This document shows, piece by piece, positions 56,279-64,000 of a stretch of 64,000 bases of DNA. The stretch is taken from NCBI RefSeq assembly GCF_001894825.1, contig NZ_BCWY01000024.1, positions 56,198 to 120,197 of the forward strand, read 5' to 3'. The translations under genes were made by a program, and so were the position numbers. The DNA comes from Rhodococcus jostii NBRC 16295. Lineage in GTDB: Bacteria > Actinomycetota > Actinomycetes > Mycobacteriales > Mycobacteriaceae. Within the stretch, counting starts at the first letter, position 1, and each line of letters starts with the position of its first letter. The notes below the pieces were generated by a model. That model was not told where the DNA came from. It saw nothing but the letters and a program-made list of their open reading frames with translations, and did no database searches.

Positions 56279-59263
56279 GTGGGATTGAATACCGAAACGG
56301 TGATGGGCCCGATCCGTCGCGTGGTGGCGACGGCGCAGAACGGGTTGGAGGTGGTCCGTCTCGGTGGACTCGAGACGGACCTCACGACATCGCCGTTCGA
56401 GGTGGTCGAACGCGCACCGATGTATCGGCTCCGGCGGTATTTCCCCGACACGGACCCTGCCGACGCCGGACCGCCGATCGTCCTGGTTCCGCCGATGATG
56501 ATGTCGGCCGACGTGTACGACGTGACGCGGGATCAAGGCGCGGTCGGCATCCTCCGCGGAATGGGTATCGATCCCTGGGTGGTCGACTTCGGATCACCGG
56601 ATTCCGAAGAGGGAGGCTGGGATCGGAATCTCGCCGACCACATCGTCGCGATCAGCGAGATCATCGACCAGGTGCGGGCGCACACGGGTCGCGACGTGTA
56701 CCTCTCCGGGTATTCGCAGGGCGGCATGTTCGCATATCAGGCTGCGGCGTACCGCCGAAGCCGCAACATCGCCGGTCTGGTCACGTTCGGGAGTCCGGTC
56801 GACACACTCGCCGGGCTGCCGTTCGGTATCCCGGCGGGTTTCGCCGCCGACGCCGCGGGCTTCCTCGCCGACCACGTCTTCAACCGCCTCGCGGTGTCGG
56901 GGTGGATGGCGCGCACCGGTTTTCAGCTCCTCGATCCCGTCAAGACACTGAAGTCGAGGCTCGACTTCCTGCGTCAGCTGCACGACAGGGAAGCGCTCCT
57001 GCCGCGGGAGCAGCAGCGACGATTCCTCGCGACCGACGGCTGGGTGGGGTGGTCCGGTCCGGCCGTCGCAGAACTGCTCACCCAGTTCATCGTGCACAAC
57101 CGCATGATGACCGGCGGGTTCGTGATCAAGGACCAGGTGGTCTCCCTCGCGGAATTGACCTGCCCCATCCTCGCGTTCGTCGGTGAAGTCGACGACATCG
57201 GTCAGCCGTTGGCCGTCCGCGGCATCCGCCGCGCCGCCCCGCGCGCGAACGTATACGAATCGACTTTGAGGGCAGGACATTTCGGTCTCGTTGTCGGTTC
57301 GTCCGCAGCGACCCACACGTGGCCCACGACCGGCAAGTGGGTGCTGTGGAACGAGGGGCTCGGCGCGCGGCCCGCCGACATCGATCTCATGCGCTACGAC
57401 GAGCACTTCGGCAGCGAGTCCGGAGTCTCCATCAGCGACCGCATCATTCACACCGTGGCCTCGGTCGCCGAGGTCGGTGTCGGTGTCGGCAAGGGGATCA
57501 GCGATTTCGCGTCCGGCGCGCTGCGCGGAACCGTGGAGCTGTCCGGCGAGGCCACGCGTGCGCTGCCCCGGCTGGCGCGGCTCGGGCAGATCCAGCCGCA
57601 CACCCAGATCTCGCTCAGCCGGCTGCTGGCCGAACAGCGTCGGAAGGCGCCGGGCGGCGAATGCTTCCTCTTCGACAACCGCGTCCACACCTACGAGGCC
57701 GTCAATCAGCGGATCGACAACGTGGTGCGCGGTCTGATCCACGCCGGTGTCCGCCCCGCCGCGCACGTGGGCCTCGTGATGCAGACGCGTCCGAGCGCCC
57801 TCGCCGCCATCGTCGCGCTGTCCCGTCTCGGGGCCGTCGCGGTCCTCCTGCCCCCGGGCCGGGAGGTCCACACCGCCCTCCGCATCGACGGTGTCGAGCG
57901 CGTCGTCACCGACCCCGAGAATCTGGACGCGGCGATCGCGACCGGCATGCAGGTGCTGGTACTGGGCGGCGGCGCCCAGCGCGACCTCGACGTGGACGCC
58001 TCGGCCGACGTCGTGGATCTCGAGAAGATCGATCCGGACGCAGTGACGTTGCCGGGCTGGTACCGGCCGGATCCCGGTCTGGCGCGCGAGTTGGCGTTCA
58101 TCATCTGTAGTGAGTCCAACGGGCACTGGGAGACCAAGCAGATCACCAACTACCGGTGGGCGCTGTCCGCGTTCGGGACGGCCTCCGCCGCCGACCTCGA
58201 TCGCGGTGACACCGTGTACTGCCTTGCACCGCTGCATCATTCGTCGAGTTTGCTCGCCGCGATCGGGGGCGCGGTGGCGGGGGGTTCCCGGATCGCGCTG
58301 TCGCGCGGACTCGACCCCGAACGGTTCGCCGAGGAGGTCCACCGCTACGGCGTGACGGTGGTCAGCTACACGTGGACGATGATGCGCGAGATCCTCGACG
58401 CCGAGAACCTCGCGCTCGACGGCAGTCACCCCGTCCGGCTCTTCATCGGATCCGGAATGCCGCAGGGGCTGTGGCGGCGCACGACCGAGCGGTTCGCCCC
58501 GGCGAAGGTTCTCGAGTTCTACGCGTCCACGGAGGGCGATGTGGTACTCGCGAATGTCGCCGGCGCGAAGGTCGGGGCCAAGGGGCGGCCCCTTCCCGGG
58601 AGCGCCGAGGTACGGCTCGCGGCCTACGACCCGATCGCCGGCCGGCTGCTGGAGGACGAGCAGGGATTCATCCGGGAATGCCGGGACGACGAGGTGGGTC
58701 TGCTTCTCGGCAGGGCCGGCGTCCACGCGGAGATGTCCGGTGGTGCGATGCGGGGGATCTTCGCCGCCGGCGATGCGTGGATACCGACGGAGAACCTCTT
58801 CCGCCGCGATGCCGACGGGGACTACTGGCTGGTCGATCACCGGAAGACCGTGATCGCGACCCCGAGAGGGCCCGTCTTCACACAACCGATCGTCGACGCA
58901 CTCGCATCCGTCGACAGCGTCGATCTCGCGGTTGCCTACGGCGCGGAGGTCGGCGGCCGGACGCTGGCAGTCGCGGCCTTCAGTCTGCGGGACGGACGGC
59001 CGCCGAGGCTGACCGAGATCGCCCAGGCCTTCGACGCACTTACTCCCGCGCTGCGACCCGACCTGATCCATGTGGTGGCGGACATCCCGCTGGGATCCTC
59101 GTACCGCCCGAACGCCGAGGCCCTCAGTGCCGCCGGTCTTCCGAAGCCGGGAACCCGTGTGTGGTATCTCGATCCGGATTCGCAGCAGTACAAGCGACTG
59201 ACCAAGGCCGTCGCCGCGGAGTTCCAGGACGGCTCGGCCGGGGTGCCTGCCGGTGCGCGGTAA
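56279..59263 (+). CDS. Rv1683-like fusion: PHA-synthase/lipase-type alpha/beta hydrolase plus acyl-CoA synthetase-like domain
   Basis: The 994-residue protein has an N-terminal alpha/beta hydrolase (about 40-370) with nucleophile Ser146 in LSGYSQGGMF and HFGLVVGSSAATHTW near its end. An AMP-binding domain (about 430-985) follows, with FYASTEGDVV. The adenylation P-loop is SESNGHWETK (from 611) instead of the usual SGTTGxPK, and the late catalytic Lys position is Arg943 (GSSYRPNA). The mycobacterial counterpart is linked to triacylglycerol metabolism. It probably acts on storage lipid; acyl activation is uncertain. GTG 56279 is the start. Confidence 0.85.
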   Translation: MGLNTETVMGPIRRVVATAQNGLEVVRLGGLETDLTTSPFEVVERAPMYRLRRYFPDTDPADAGPPIVLVPPMMMSADVYDVTRDQGAVGILRGMGIDPWVVDFGSPDSEEGGWDRNLADHIVAISEIIDQVRAHTGRDVYLSGYSQGGMFAYQAAAYRRSRNIAGLVTFGSPVDTLAGLPFGIPAGFAADAAGFLADHVFNRLAVSGWMARTGFQLLDPVKTLKSRLDFLRQLHDREALLPREQQRRFLATDGWVGWSGPAVAELLTQFIVHNRMMTGGFVIKDQVVSLAELTCPILAFVGEVDDIGQPLAVRGIRRAAPRANVYESTLRAGHFGLVVGSSAATHTWPTTGKWVLWNEGLGARPADIDLMRYDEHFGSESGVSISDRIIHTVASVAEVGVGVGKGISDFASGALRGTVELSGEATRALPRLARLGQIQPHTQISLSRLLAEQRRKAPGGECFLFDNRVHTYEAVNQRIDNVVRGLIHAGVRPAAHVGLVMQTRPSALAAIVALSRLGAVAVLLPPGREVHTALRIDGVERVVTDPENLDAAIATGMQVLVLGGGAQRDLDVDASADVVDLEKIDPDAVTLPGWYRPDPGLARELAFIICSESNGHWETKQITNYRWALSAFGTASAADLDRGDTVYCLAPLHHSSSLLAAIGGAVAGGSRIALSRGLDPERFAEEVHRYGVTVVSYTWTMMREILDAENLALDGSHPVRLFIGSGMPQGLWRRTTERFAPAKVLEFYASTEGDVVLANVAGAKVGAKGRPLPGSAEVRLAAYDPIAGRLLEDEQGFIRECRDDEVGLLLGRAGVHAEMSGGAMRGIFAAGDAWIPTENLFRRDADGDYWLVDHRKTVIATPRGPVFTQPIVDALASVDSVDLAVAYGAEVGGRTLAVAAFSLRDGRPPRLTEIAQAFDALTPALRPDLIHVVADIPLGSSYRPNAEALSAAGLPKPGTRVWYLDPDSQQYKRLTKAVAAEFQDGSAGVPAGAR

Positions 59264-59301
59264 CCTGACACTGCTCACCCGAACGGTTGGAGAGGACTTC
59301 C

Positions 59302-59514
59302 GTGGTTATTGATCCGACATTGCTCGGCATTCTCGCGTGCCCACAGGACAAGGGTCCTCTGCTGTTGGTCGGTGACGAGTTGCTCTACAACCCTCGCCTT
59401 CGCCGGGCATATCCCATCGAGAACGGGATTCCCGTCCTCCTCATCGACGAGGCGCGGGACGTGGGAGAGGACGAGCACGCGACGCTGCTTGCCCGGGCCG
59501 CCGGCGAGGCCTGA
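59302..59514 (+). CDS. Trm112 family protein
   Basis: The 70-residue protein begins MVIDPTLLGILACPQDKGPL and continues YNPRLRRAYPIENGIPVLLI, the Trm112/UPF0434 pattern. Only one Cys remains of the usual zinc-binding CxxC pairs. In other systems Trm112 activates methyltransferases; the bacterial role is poorly known. GTG 59302 has GGAGAGG about 7 nt upstream. It lies 38 bp after the large fusion gene and may be co-transcribed. Confidence 0.8.
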   Translation: MVIDPTLLGILACPQDKGPLLLVGDELLYNPRLRRAYPIENGIPVLLIDEARDVGEDEHATLLARAAGEA

Positions 59515-59518
59515 TCGC

Positions 59519-59568
59519 ACCGGACTCGGGCGAGCCCGATCAGACCGGACTCGGGCGAGCCCGATCAG
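59519..59568. repeat. Two adjacent 25-bp direct repeats, each a small hairpin
   Basis: Two identical 25-bp units beginning ACCGGACTCGGGCGAGCC lie head to tail. Each contains TCGGGC-GA-GCCCGA. They fill the gap between the convergent Trm112 and TetR genes and the second covers the TetR stop codon. Confidence 0.85.
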
Positions 59569-60215
59569 ATCGGTAGAGCGCCGGTGAGGTAGCGCTGCAA
59601 CGTCGGAGCGACGATCTCGATCAGATCGTCGACCGGCAGCGACGCGAGTGGCTCGAATTCGAGGACGTACCGCGTCACGAGCACGCCGGCCATCTGCGAC
59701 GCCACCAATTGCATGCGCAGCATCCCGGTCCCGGGCGGATCGTCGACCCGCGGGCCGAGGTCCCGGAGCACGACCTCCAACAGGAACGTGCGGATCAGCG
59801 TCGGTTCGTCGCCCGACATCGCAGACCGGAACGCCGCGACGACGGCGGGCCGGTGCGGCGACTCCCAGACCGAGAAGACGGCCCGGGCGAGGTGGCGTCC
59901 GATCTCGCCCGTGGGGCCGTCGAGCACCGGCGCGATCACCTGCGTCGGATCCACCGGAATGTCCACCGAGGCGAGGAACAGTTCCCGCTTGGTGCCGAAG
60001 TAGTGGTGGACCAGCGCGGAGTCGACACCGGCTCCGCCGGCCACGGATCTCACGCTGGTCTTGTCGAAGCCGTTCTGTGCGAACAGTTTCCGTGCCGTCG
60101 CCAGGATTCGCGACCTGGTGTCCGGGTTGCCCGGGCGGCGTCCCGTACGCGGTCCGGGGGTCGCTTCTTCGCGCGTCGCGGGTTCGGTCATGGTGTGCGC
60201 CGCCTCAGCGCTCAT
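59565..60215 (-). CDS. TetR-family regulator of the adjacent ABC exporter
   Basis: The 216-residue protein has an N-terminal TetR helix-turn-helix (about 28-75; TRSRILATARKLFAQNGFDK, VDSALVHHYFGTKRELFLA) and a C-terminal ligand domain of the TetR_C type (VLDGPTGEIGRHLARAVFSV). It is the Rv1685c counterpart. ATG 60215 overlaps the permease stop (ATGA). A second ATG at 60191, created by a 24-bp duplication, is an alternative. The likely operator is the tandem palindrome at 61710-61743. Confidence 0.87.
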   Translation of the reverse strand: MSAEAAHTMTEPATREEATPGPRTGRRPGNPDTRSRILATARKLFAQNGFDKTSVRSVAGGAGVDSALVHHYFGTKRELFLASVDIPVDPTQVIAPVLDGPTGEIGRHLARAVFSVWESPHRPAVVAAFRSAMSGDEPTLIRTFLLEVVLRDLGPRVDDPPGTGMLRMQLVASQMAGVLVTRYVLEFEPLASLPVDDLIEIVAPTLQRYLTGALPI

Positions 60216-60235
60216 GGTGTGCGCCGCCTCAGCGT
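60188..60235. repeat. 24-bp tandem duplication at the permease/TetR junction
   Basis: Two 24-bp copies (TCATGGTGTGCGCCGCCTCA and four more bases) differ only in the last base. The duplication gives TetR two equivalent start contexts, each MSAEAAHT/MTEP-like, and leaves the ATGA overlap intact. Confidence 0.9.
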
Positions 60236-60967
60236 CGCGGCACCCAGCGACAGCGCGAGGAGTGCGAAGCCGGTGACCACCGCCAGGTCGAGCCACATGT
60301 CGCCCGTTGCCCCGGGATGGGTGGCGACCTGCTGTAGCGCGTCGACCGCGTAGCTGAGGGGGAGGACGTTGCTGATCCACTCGAGCCACGTGGGGAGCTG
60401 ATCTCGTGGAACGAGCAGACCACACAGGAACAGTTGGGGGACGACGACCACCGGCATGAACTGCACCGCCTGGAACTCGGTGCGCGCGAACGCGCTGCAC
60501 AGCAGGCCGAGTGCCACGCCGAGTATCGCGTTCAGCACGGCGATCAGCAGCACCCACGTCACGCTGCCCTCGGTGGTGAGGCCGAGAAATCCGAACGCGA
60601 CCGCACAGGCCAGCGCCGCCTGCGCAGCAGCGGCGGTGGAGAACGCCGCGGCGTAGCCGCCGAGCAGGTCGAGTTTGCCCATCGGCGTCGTGAGCAGGCG
60701 TTCGAGGGTTCCCGAGGTCCGTTCGCGTTGCATCGCGATCGACGTGACAAGGAACATCACGACGAACGGGAGGATGCCGAGCATTGTGATCGCGACGCGT
60801 TCGAACAGCGACTGCTGCCCGGGCGGGGCCGGAACGGTCTGGTACAGGAAGTACAGCAGCACCATCAGCAGGCTGGGTACCACCAGGATCATGGCGACGG
60901 TGCGGTGATCCGTGCGCAGTTGCGCGAGGATCCGGCCGGTTGTGGCGGCGAAGATCGTGACGTTCAT
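60212..60967 (-). CDS. ABC-2 type transporter permease
   Basis: The 251-residue protein has six hydrophobic segments of the ABC-2 permease family, including MILVVPSLLMVLLYFLYQ, PFVVMFLVTSIAMQRERTSG and LFLCGLLVPRDQLPTWLEWI. The RERTSGTLERLLTTPM loop is the coupling signature. It is the Rv1686c counterpart and works with the ATPase encoded immediately upstream, whose stop overlaps its ATG. The cargo (drug, lipid or peptide) is unknown. Confidence 0.9.
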   Translation of the reverse strand: MNVTIFAATTGRILAQLRTDHRTVAMILVVPSLLMVLLYFLYQTVPAPPGQQSLFERVAITMLGILPFVVMFLVTSIAMQRERTSGTLERLLTTPMGKLDLLGGYAAAFSTAAAAQAALACAVAFGFLGLTTEGSVTWVLLIAVLNAILGVALGLLCSAFARTEFQAVQFMPVVVVPQLFLCGLLVPRDQLPTWLEWISNVLPLSYAVDALQQVATHPGATGDMWLDLAVVTGFALLALSLGAATLRRRTP

Positions 60968-61698
60968 CAGTTCTCGCTCCCGACATGTGATGCGCGAATG
61001 AGGTTCAGGAAGGCGTCTTCGAGGCTCGTCTCCCCGGTCTGCGCCCGAAGTTCACCGGGGGAGACCTGCGCGAGAACGTGCCCGTCGCGCATGAGGAGCA
61101 ACGAAGCACAATGTTCGGCCTCGTCCATGACGTGGCTCGACACGAGCAGGGTGGTACCGGCGTCGGCGAGAGCTTCGAACCGTTCCCAGAGTTCGACGCG
61201 CAGGAGAGGGTCGAGGCCGACCGTCGGTTCGTCGAGTACGAGGATCTCGGGGCGCGCCACCAGGGCGCAGGCGAGGGAGACCCGTCCCAGTTGACCTCCC
61301 GACAGGTCCGCCGCCTTCTGACCCGCAAAGCGTGTGAGCCCCACCGCGTCGACGGCCTCGGTGACGGCACTCGACGGCTGACCGTAGAGCGCGGCGAAGT
61401 AGGCCACGTTCTTCTTCACCGTGAGGTCGGCGTACACGCTCGGCGACTGGGTGACGTAACCGACGCGGTTCCGCAACGAGACCGCACCGGCGGGGGAGCC
61501 CAGCACGGTGACCGTCCCGGATTCCACGATCTGAGTGCCCACCACGCACCGCATCAGCGTGGTCTTCCCACAACCCGAGGGTCCGAGGAGGCCGGTGATG
61601 GATCCGCTCGCCACCTGGACGTCGATGCCGTGGAGCACTTCGTTCTTGCCTCGCCGCACACGCAGATCTCGAACGTCGATCGCTGGGCTGCCGTTCAT
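60967..61698 (-). CDS. ABC transporter ATPase (DrrA-like)
   Basis: The 243-residue ATPase has Walker [20 protein letters not shown], signature [16 protein letters not shown] and Walker [21 protein letters not shown], like the DrrA/NatA export class. It is the Rv1687c counterpart. ATG 61698 is preferred because GAGGCAGG lies just upstream; the frame extends to ATG 61731, but that start lies inside the operator and lacks a ribosome binding site. Confidence 0.9.
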   Translation of the reverse strand: MNGSPAIDVRDLRVRRGKNEVLHGIDVQVASGSITGLLGPSGCGKTTLMRCVVGTQIVESGTVTVLGSPAGAVSLRNRVGYVTQSPSVYADLTVKKNVAYFAALYGQPSSAVTEAVDAVGLTRFAGQKAADLSGGQLGRVSLACALVARPEILVLDEPTVGLDPLLRVELWERFEALADAGTTLLVSSHVMDEAEHCASLLLMRDGHVLAQVSPGELRAQTGETSLEDAFLNLIRASHVGSEN

Positions 61699-61709
61699 GG
61701 CCTGCCTCA

Positions 61710-61743
61710 ATTCATCACTGGGTGAATTCATTGCTTGATGAAT
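61710..61743. promoter_or_regulatory. Two overlapping palindromes, candidate TetR operator
   Basis: ATTCATCACTGGGTGAAT (61710-61727) and ATTCATTGCTTGATGAAT (61726-61743) are successive 18-bp palindromes with ATTCA/TGAAT ends, sharing two bases. They lie between the divergent exporter operon (ending with tetR) and mpg, where a TetR repressor would act on both. Confidence 0.7.
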
Positions 61744-61791
61744 TATGCGACCGTTCCCATGGCCGCGTCAACGGTTGTGGAGAATCGGGGC

Positions 61792-62409
61792 GTGACCATC
61801 GATCGACTTGCCCGGGCGGAACCTGTCGATGCCGCGAGAATCGTCCTCGGATCGACGCTGATCGTCGGAGACGTGCGGATCCGCATCGTCGAAGTGGAGG
61901 CGTACGGCGGAGAGAAGGACGGCCCGTGGCCGGATCCGGCATCCCACTCGTACCGGGGGAGGACACCGCGGAACGAGGTGATGTTCGGTCCGGCAGGTCA
62001 CCTGTACGTCTACCGCAGTTACGGGATGCATTTCTGTATGAACGTGTCGTACGGACCTGTCGGCACCGCGGGGGGAGTGCTCCTCCGTGCGGGCGAGGTG
62101 CTCGACGGGAGCGCGACCGTCCACGGTCGTCGGCCCCGCGTCACCCGACCTGCGGATTGGGCGCGCGGTCCCGGCAATCTGGGGTCGGCGACCGGCGTCA
62201 CCCTCGCGGAGAACGGGGCGGCGCTGTTCGAGGCCGATTCGCCGGTTCGACTGGAGGTCGCCGACTCGGACGGCTGGGTGAGTGGCCCCCGGGTCGGGGT
62301 CAGCACGGCCGCCGACCGGCCGTGGCGGTTCTGGATTCCGGAGTCGCCTGCGGTCTCCGTGTACCGGAGAAGCCCGCGTGCGATGCCCGCCGACGAGCGG
62401 ATGGGATGA
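61792..62409 (+). CDS. mpg: 3-methyladenine DNA glycosylase (MPG/AAG family)
   Basis: The 205-residue protein has the AAG fold: [76 protein letters not shown] and [18 protein letters not shown]. The catalytic Glu is in VEVEAYGG. It removes alkylated purines in base excision repair. GTG 61792 has GGAG 9 nt upstream and fits the family's N-terminus; ATG 61759 and 61735 are in frame. It overlaps the longer tyrS start option. Confidence 0.92.
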   Translation: MTIDRLARAEPVDAARIVLGSTLIVGDVRIRIVEVEAYGGEKDGPWPDPASHSYRGRTPRNEVMFGPAGHLYVYRSYGMHFCMNVSYGPVGTAGGVLLRAGEVLDGSATVHGRRPRVTRPADWARGPGNLGSATGVTLAENGAALFEADSPVRLEVADSDGWVSGPRVGVSTAADRPWRFWIPESPAVSVYRRSPRAMPADERMG

Positions 62410-62417
62410 TCGGATGC

Positions 62418-63695
62418 GTGACTGAGAACATCATCGATGAACTGACCTGGCGCGGGCTCGTTGCCCAATCAACCGATCTGGACGCGCTGCGCCGTGATCT
62501 CGACGCCGGACCGGTCACGCTCTATGCCGGTTTCGATCCGACCGGGCCGAGTCTGCATGCCGGCCACCTGGTTCCTCTGCTCGCACTGAAGCGATTCCAG
62601 CGAGCAGGCAACCGCCCCATCGTCCTGGCAGGTGGAGCGACGGGGCTGATCGGCGATCCCCGCGACGTCGGTGAGCGGACGATGAACTCTGCCGACACAG
62701 TCGCGGAGTGGGCTGATCGGATCCGAGGTCAGCTCGAACGGTTCGTCGACTTCGACGATTCGCCGAGCGGCGCGATCATCGAGAACAACATGAACTGGAC
62801 CGGCAAGCTGTCGGCCATCGACTTCCTGCGTGACGTGGGCAAGCACTTCTCGGTCAACGTGATGCTGGCGAGGGACACCGTGAAGCGGCGCCTCGAATCC
62901 GACGGCATGTCGTACACGGAGTTCAGCTACATGCTGCTGCAGGCCAACGACTACCTGCACCTGCGCCGCAGCCACGGTTGCTCACTGCAGGTGGGTGGGT
63001 CCGACCAGTGGGGCAACATCATCGCCGGTGTCGAACTGAACCGTCGCATCGACGCCGAGTCGGTGCACGGCCTGACGGTCCCGCTCGTCACGTCCGCGGA
63101 CGGCAAGAAGTTCGGGAAGTCCACCGGAGGTGGCAGCCTGTGGCTCGACCCGGAGATGACGAGTCCCTACGCCTGGTACCAGTACTTCGTAAACACCGGC
63201 GATGCCGACGTGATCAAGTACCTGCGCTGGTTTACCTTCCTCACGGCCGAGGAGTTGGCGGAACTGGAGACGGCGACGGCCGAGCGGCCACACGCTCGGG
63301 AGGCGCAGCGCAAGCTCGCCGCCGAGATGACGACGCTCGTACACGGCGAAGCCAACACCCGTGCCGTGGAGCTGGCGAGCCAGGCGCTGTTCGGTCGCGC
63401 GGAACTGCAGGACCTGGACGAGCCGACGCTCGGCGCCGCCCTTCGCGAAGCCTCCGTCGCGGAACTCGCGCCGGGGGAGCCCGCCAGCATCGTCGATCTT
63501 TTGGTTCTCAGCGGATTGTGTGAGAGCAAGGGTGCGGCCCGCCGCACCGTGAAGGAAGGCGGCGCTTCGGTCAACAACCAGAAGATCTCGACCGAGGACT
63601 GGTCTCCCGAAGCGACCGATCTGCTGCACGGAACGTGGCTCGTGATTCGCCGCGGAAAGCGCAACTTCGCCGGCATCAAGGTGCTGTCGAACTAG
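62418..63695 (+). CDS. tyrS: Tyrosyl-tRNA synthetase
   Basis: The 425-residue class I synthetase has [20 protein letters not shown] (HIGH-type motif HAGH), ILLQ-like [27 protein letters not shown] and KKFGKSTGG (KMSKS-type). A C-terminal S4 RNA-binding domain (about 360-425) ends with [14 protein letters not shown] 62418 ([14 protein letters not shown]) matches the usual actinobacterial length; ATG 62406 overlapping the mpg stop is the alternative. mpg and tyrS are probably co-transcribed. Confidence 0.96.
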   Translation: MTENIIDELTWRGLVAQSTDLDALRRDLDAGPVTLYAGFDPTGPSLHAGHLVPLLALKRFQRAGNRPIVLAGGATGLIGDPRDVGERTMNSADTVAEWADRIRGQLERFVDFDDSPSGAIIENNMNWTGKLSAIDFLRDVGKHFSVNVMLARDTVKRRLESDGMSYTEFSYMLLQANDYLHLRRSHGCSLQVGGSDQWGNIIAGVELNRRIDAESVHGLTVPLVTSADGKKFGKSTGGGSLWLDPEMTSPYAWYQYFVNTGDADVIKYLRWFTFLTAEELAELETATAERPHAREAQRKLAAEMTTLVHGEANTRAVELASQALFGRAELQDLDEPTLGAALREASVAELAPGEPASIVDLLVLSGLCESKGAARRTVKEGGASVNNQKISTEDWSPEATDLLHGTWLVIRRGKRNFAGIKVLSN

Positions 63696-63803
63696 CGTGC
63701 GGCGGGTCACACCGGCGTAATTCGGCGAGCTTCCGCTCGGTGGCCCGCGCGCAGCGTGGGTCACCAGCGGATTTCACATACCGGATGCCAGTGACCTGGG
63801 GAT

Positions 63804-63832
63804 TTGACGCTCCGTTATCCGTCGCGTAACTT
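63804..63832 (+). promoter_or_regulatory. Strong sigma-70-type promoter after tyrS, probable rRNA operon P1
   Basis: TTGACG (63804-63809), a 17-nt spacer and TAACTT (63827-63832) form a near-consensus promoter. In fast-growing mycobacteria one rRNA operon lies downstream of tyrS, which is the basis for the rRNA assignment. No 16S sequence is visible before the window ends. Confidence 0.65.
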
Positions 63833-63965
63833 ATTCCAGGTCAGAGCGACACGGACACCAACCCCGACCGAGAGGCCGGGGACACGAGGTTGGACGCAGG
63901 CGCCTGAACTTCCCGAGAATACCGAACCTGGTTCGATGCTTTCGAGATGTCCTGATCGCCCCGGT

Positions 63966-63994
63966 TTGCGCCGGGAGGCGGCAGGAGATAAGTT
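63966..63994 (+). promoter_or_regulatory. Second promoter-like element near the window end, possible rRNA operon P2
   Basis: TTGCGC (63966-63971), a 17-nt spacer and TAAGTT (63989-63994) resemble a second promoter about 160 bp after the first. Between them lies a leader with CCAACC...GGTTGG arms enclosing CCCCG/CGGGG. The rest of 63696-64000 shows no gene. Confidence 0.45.
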
Positions 63995-64000
63995 GGAACG

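Noticed and set aside
63850..63965. Cyclic-di-AMP or other riboswitch in the leader after tyrS
   Set aside because: The hairpins do not show conserved riboswitch core motifs; an rRNA leader is the simpler reading.

Overview
The window is high-GC actinobacterial chromosome, most likely Rhodococcus (R. jostii/opacus type) or a close nocardioform. The backbone follows the gene order I recall for Mycobacterium tuberculosis from Rv1626 to Rv1689: pdtaR, polA, rpsA, coaE, uvrB, a universal stress protein, an MBL hydrolase, uvrA, infC-rpmI-rplT, tsnR, pheST, argCJBDFRGH, an Rv1683-like fusion, Trm112, TetR plus ABC exporter, mpg and tyrS. Mycobacterial pieces such as lysX and the pks block after argH are absent. 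Blocks particular to this lineage sit in the gaps. I see no insertion sequence, prophage, integrase or CRISPR array.

Layout. 1-5.1 kb: a BacA/SbmA-type ABC exporter, a DUF4185 protein, an SRPBCC protein, and an ECF41 sigma factor divergent from its carboxymuconolactone-decarboxylase partner. 5.1-12 kb: an unusual 74-nt class-I tRNA with a CAA anticodon, pdtaR, and a branched-chain amino-acid (Liv-type) ABC system whose binding protein converges on the permease/ATPase operon. 12-23 kb: polA, then an accessory block (thioredoxin, GlxA-type regulator, EamA exporter, 2'-5' RNA ligase-like protein, an isocitrate/isopropylmalate-dehydrogenase-like enzyme, a glutamate-type ABC importer, a methyltransferase). 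23-29 kb: rpsA, coaE-grpB, DUF402, uvrB. 29-40.7 kb: a SCO6745-type protein, USP, DUF732 lipoprotein, HelD/HelR helicase, a DoxX protein with an 11-residue repeat helix, MBL hydrolase, uvrA, alpha/beta hydrolase, WYL regulator, DUF1801, DUF1844. 40.7-47 kb: translation cluster infC-rpmI-rplT-tsnR-pheS-pheT. 47-56.2 kb: a repeat protein and the complete arginine operon. 56.2-64 kb: lipase/acyl-CoA synthetase-like fusion, Trm112, TetR-controlled ABC-2 exporter, mpg, tyrS, and a promoter region that probably drives an rRNA operon beyond the window.

How the parts work together. polA, uvrB and uvrA each carry a close match to the LexA-independent mycobacterial DNA-damage promoter (RecA-NDp, PafBC type), which suggests one repair regulon. 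The arg cluster is one translationally coupled operon headed by an ARG box that overlaps the -10 of an apparently leaderless argC, and it contains its own repressor argR. infC begins with a rare AUC codon and lies behind a strong intrinsic terminator, suggesting two layers of feedback on the infC-rpmI-rplT operon. Four local regulators (ECF41, GlxA-type, WYL, TetR) sit beside well-formed candidate target sites in divergent promoters.

Limits. All functions are assigned by reading motifs and family resemblance. No database search was run, and M. tuberculosis comparisons are from memory.
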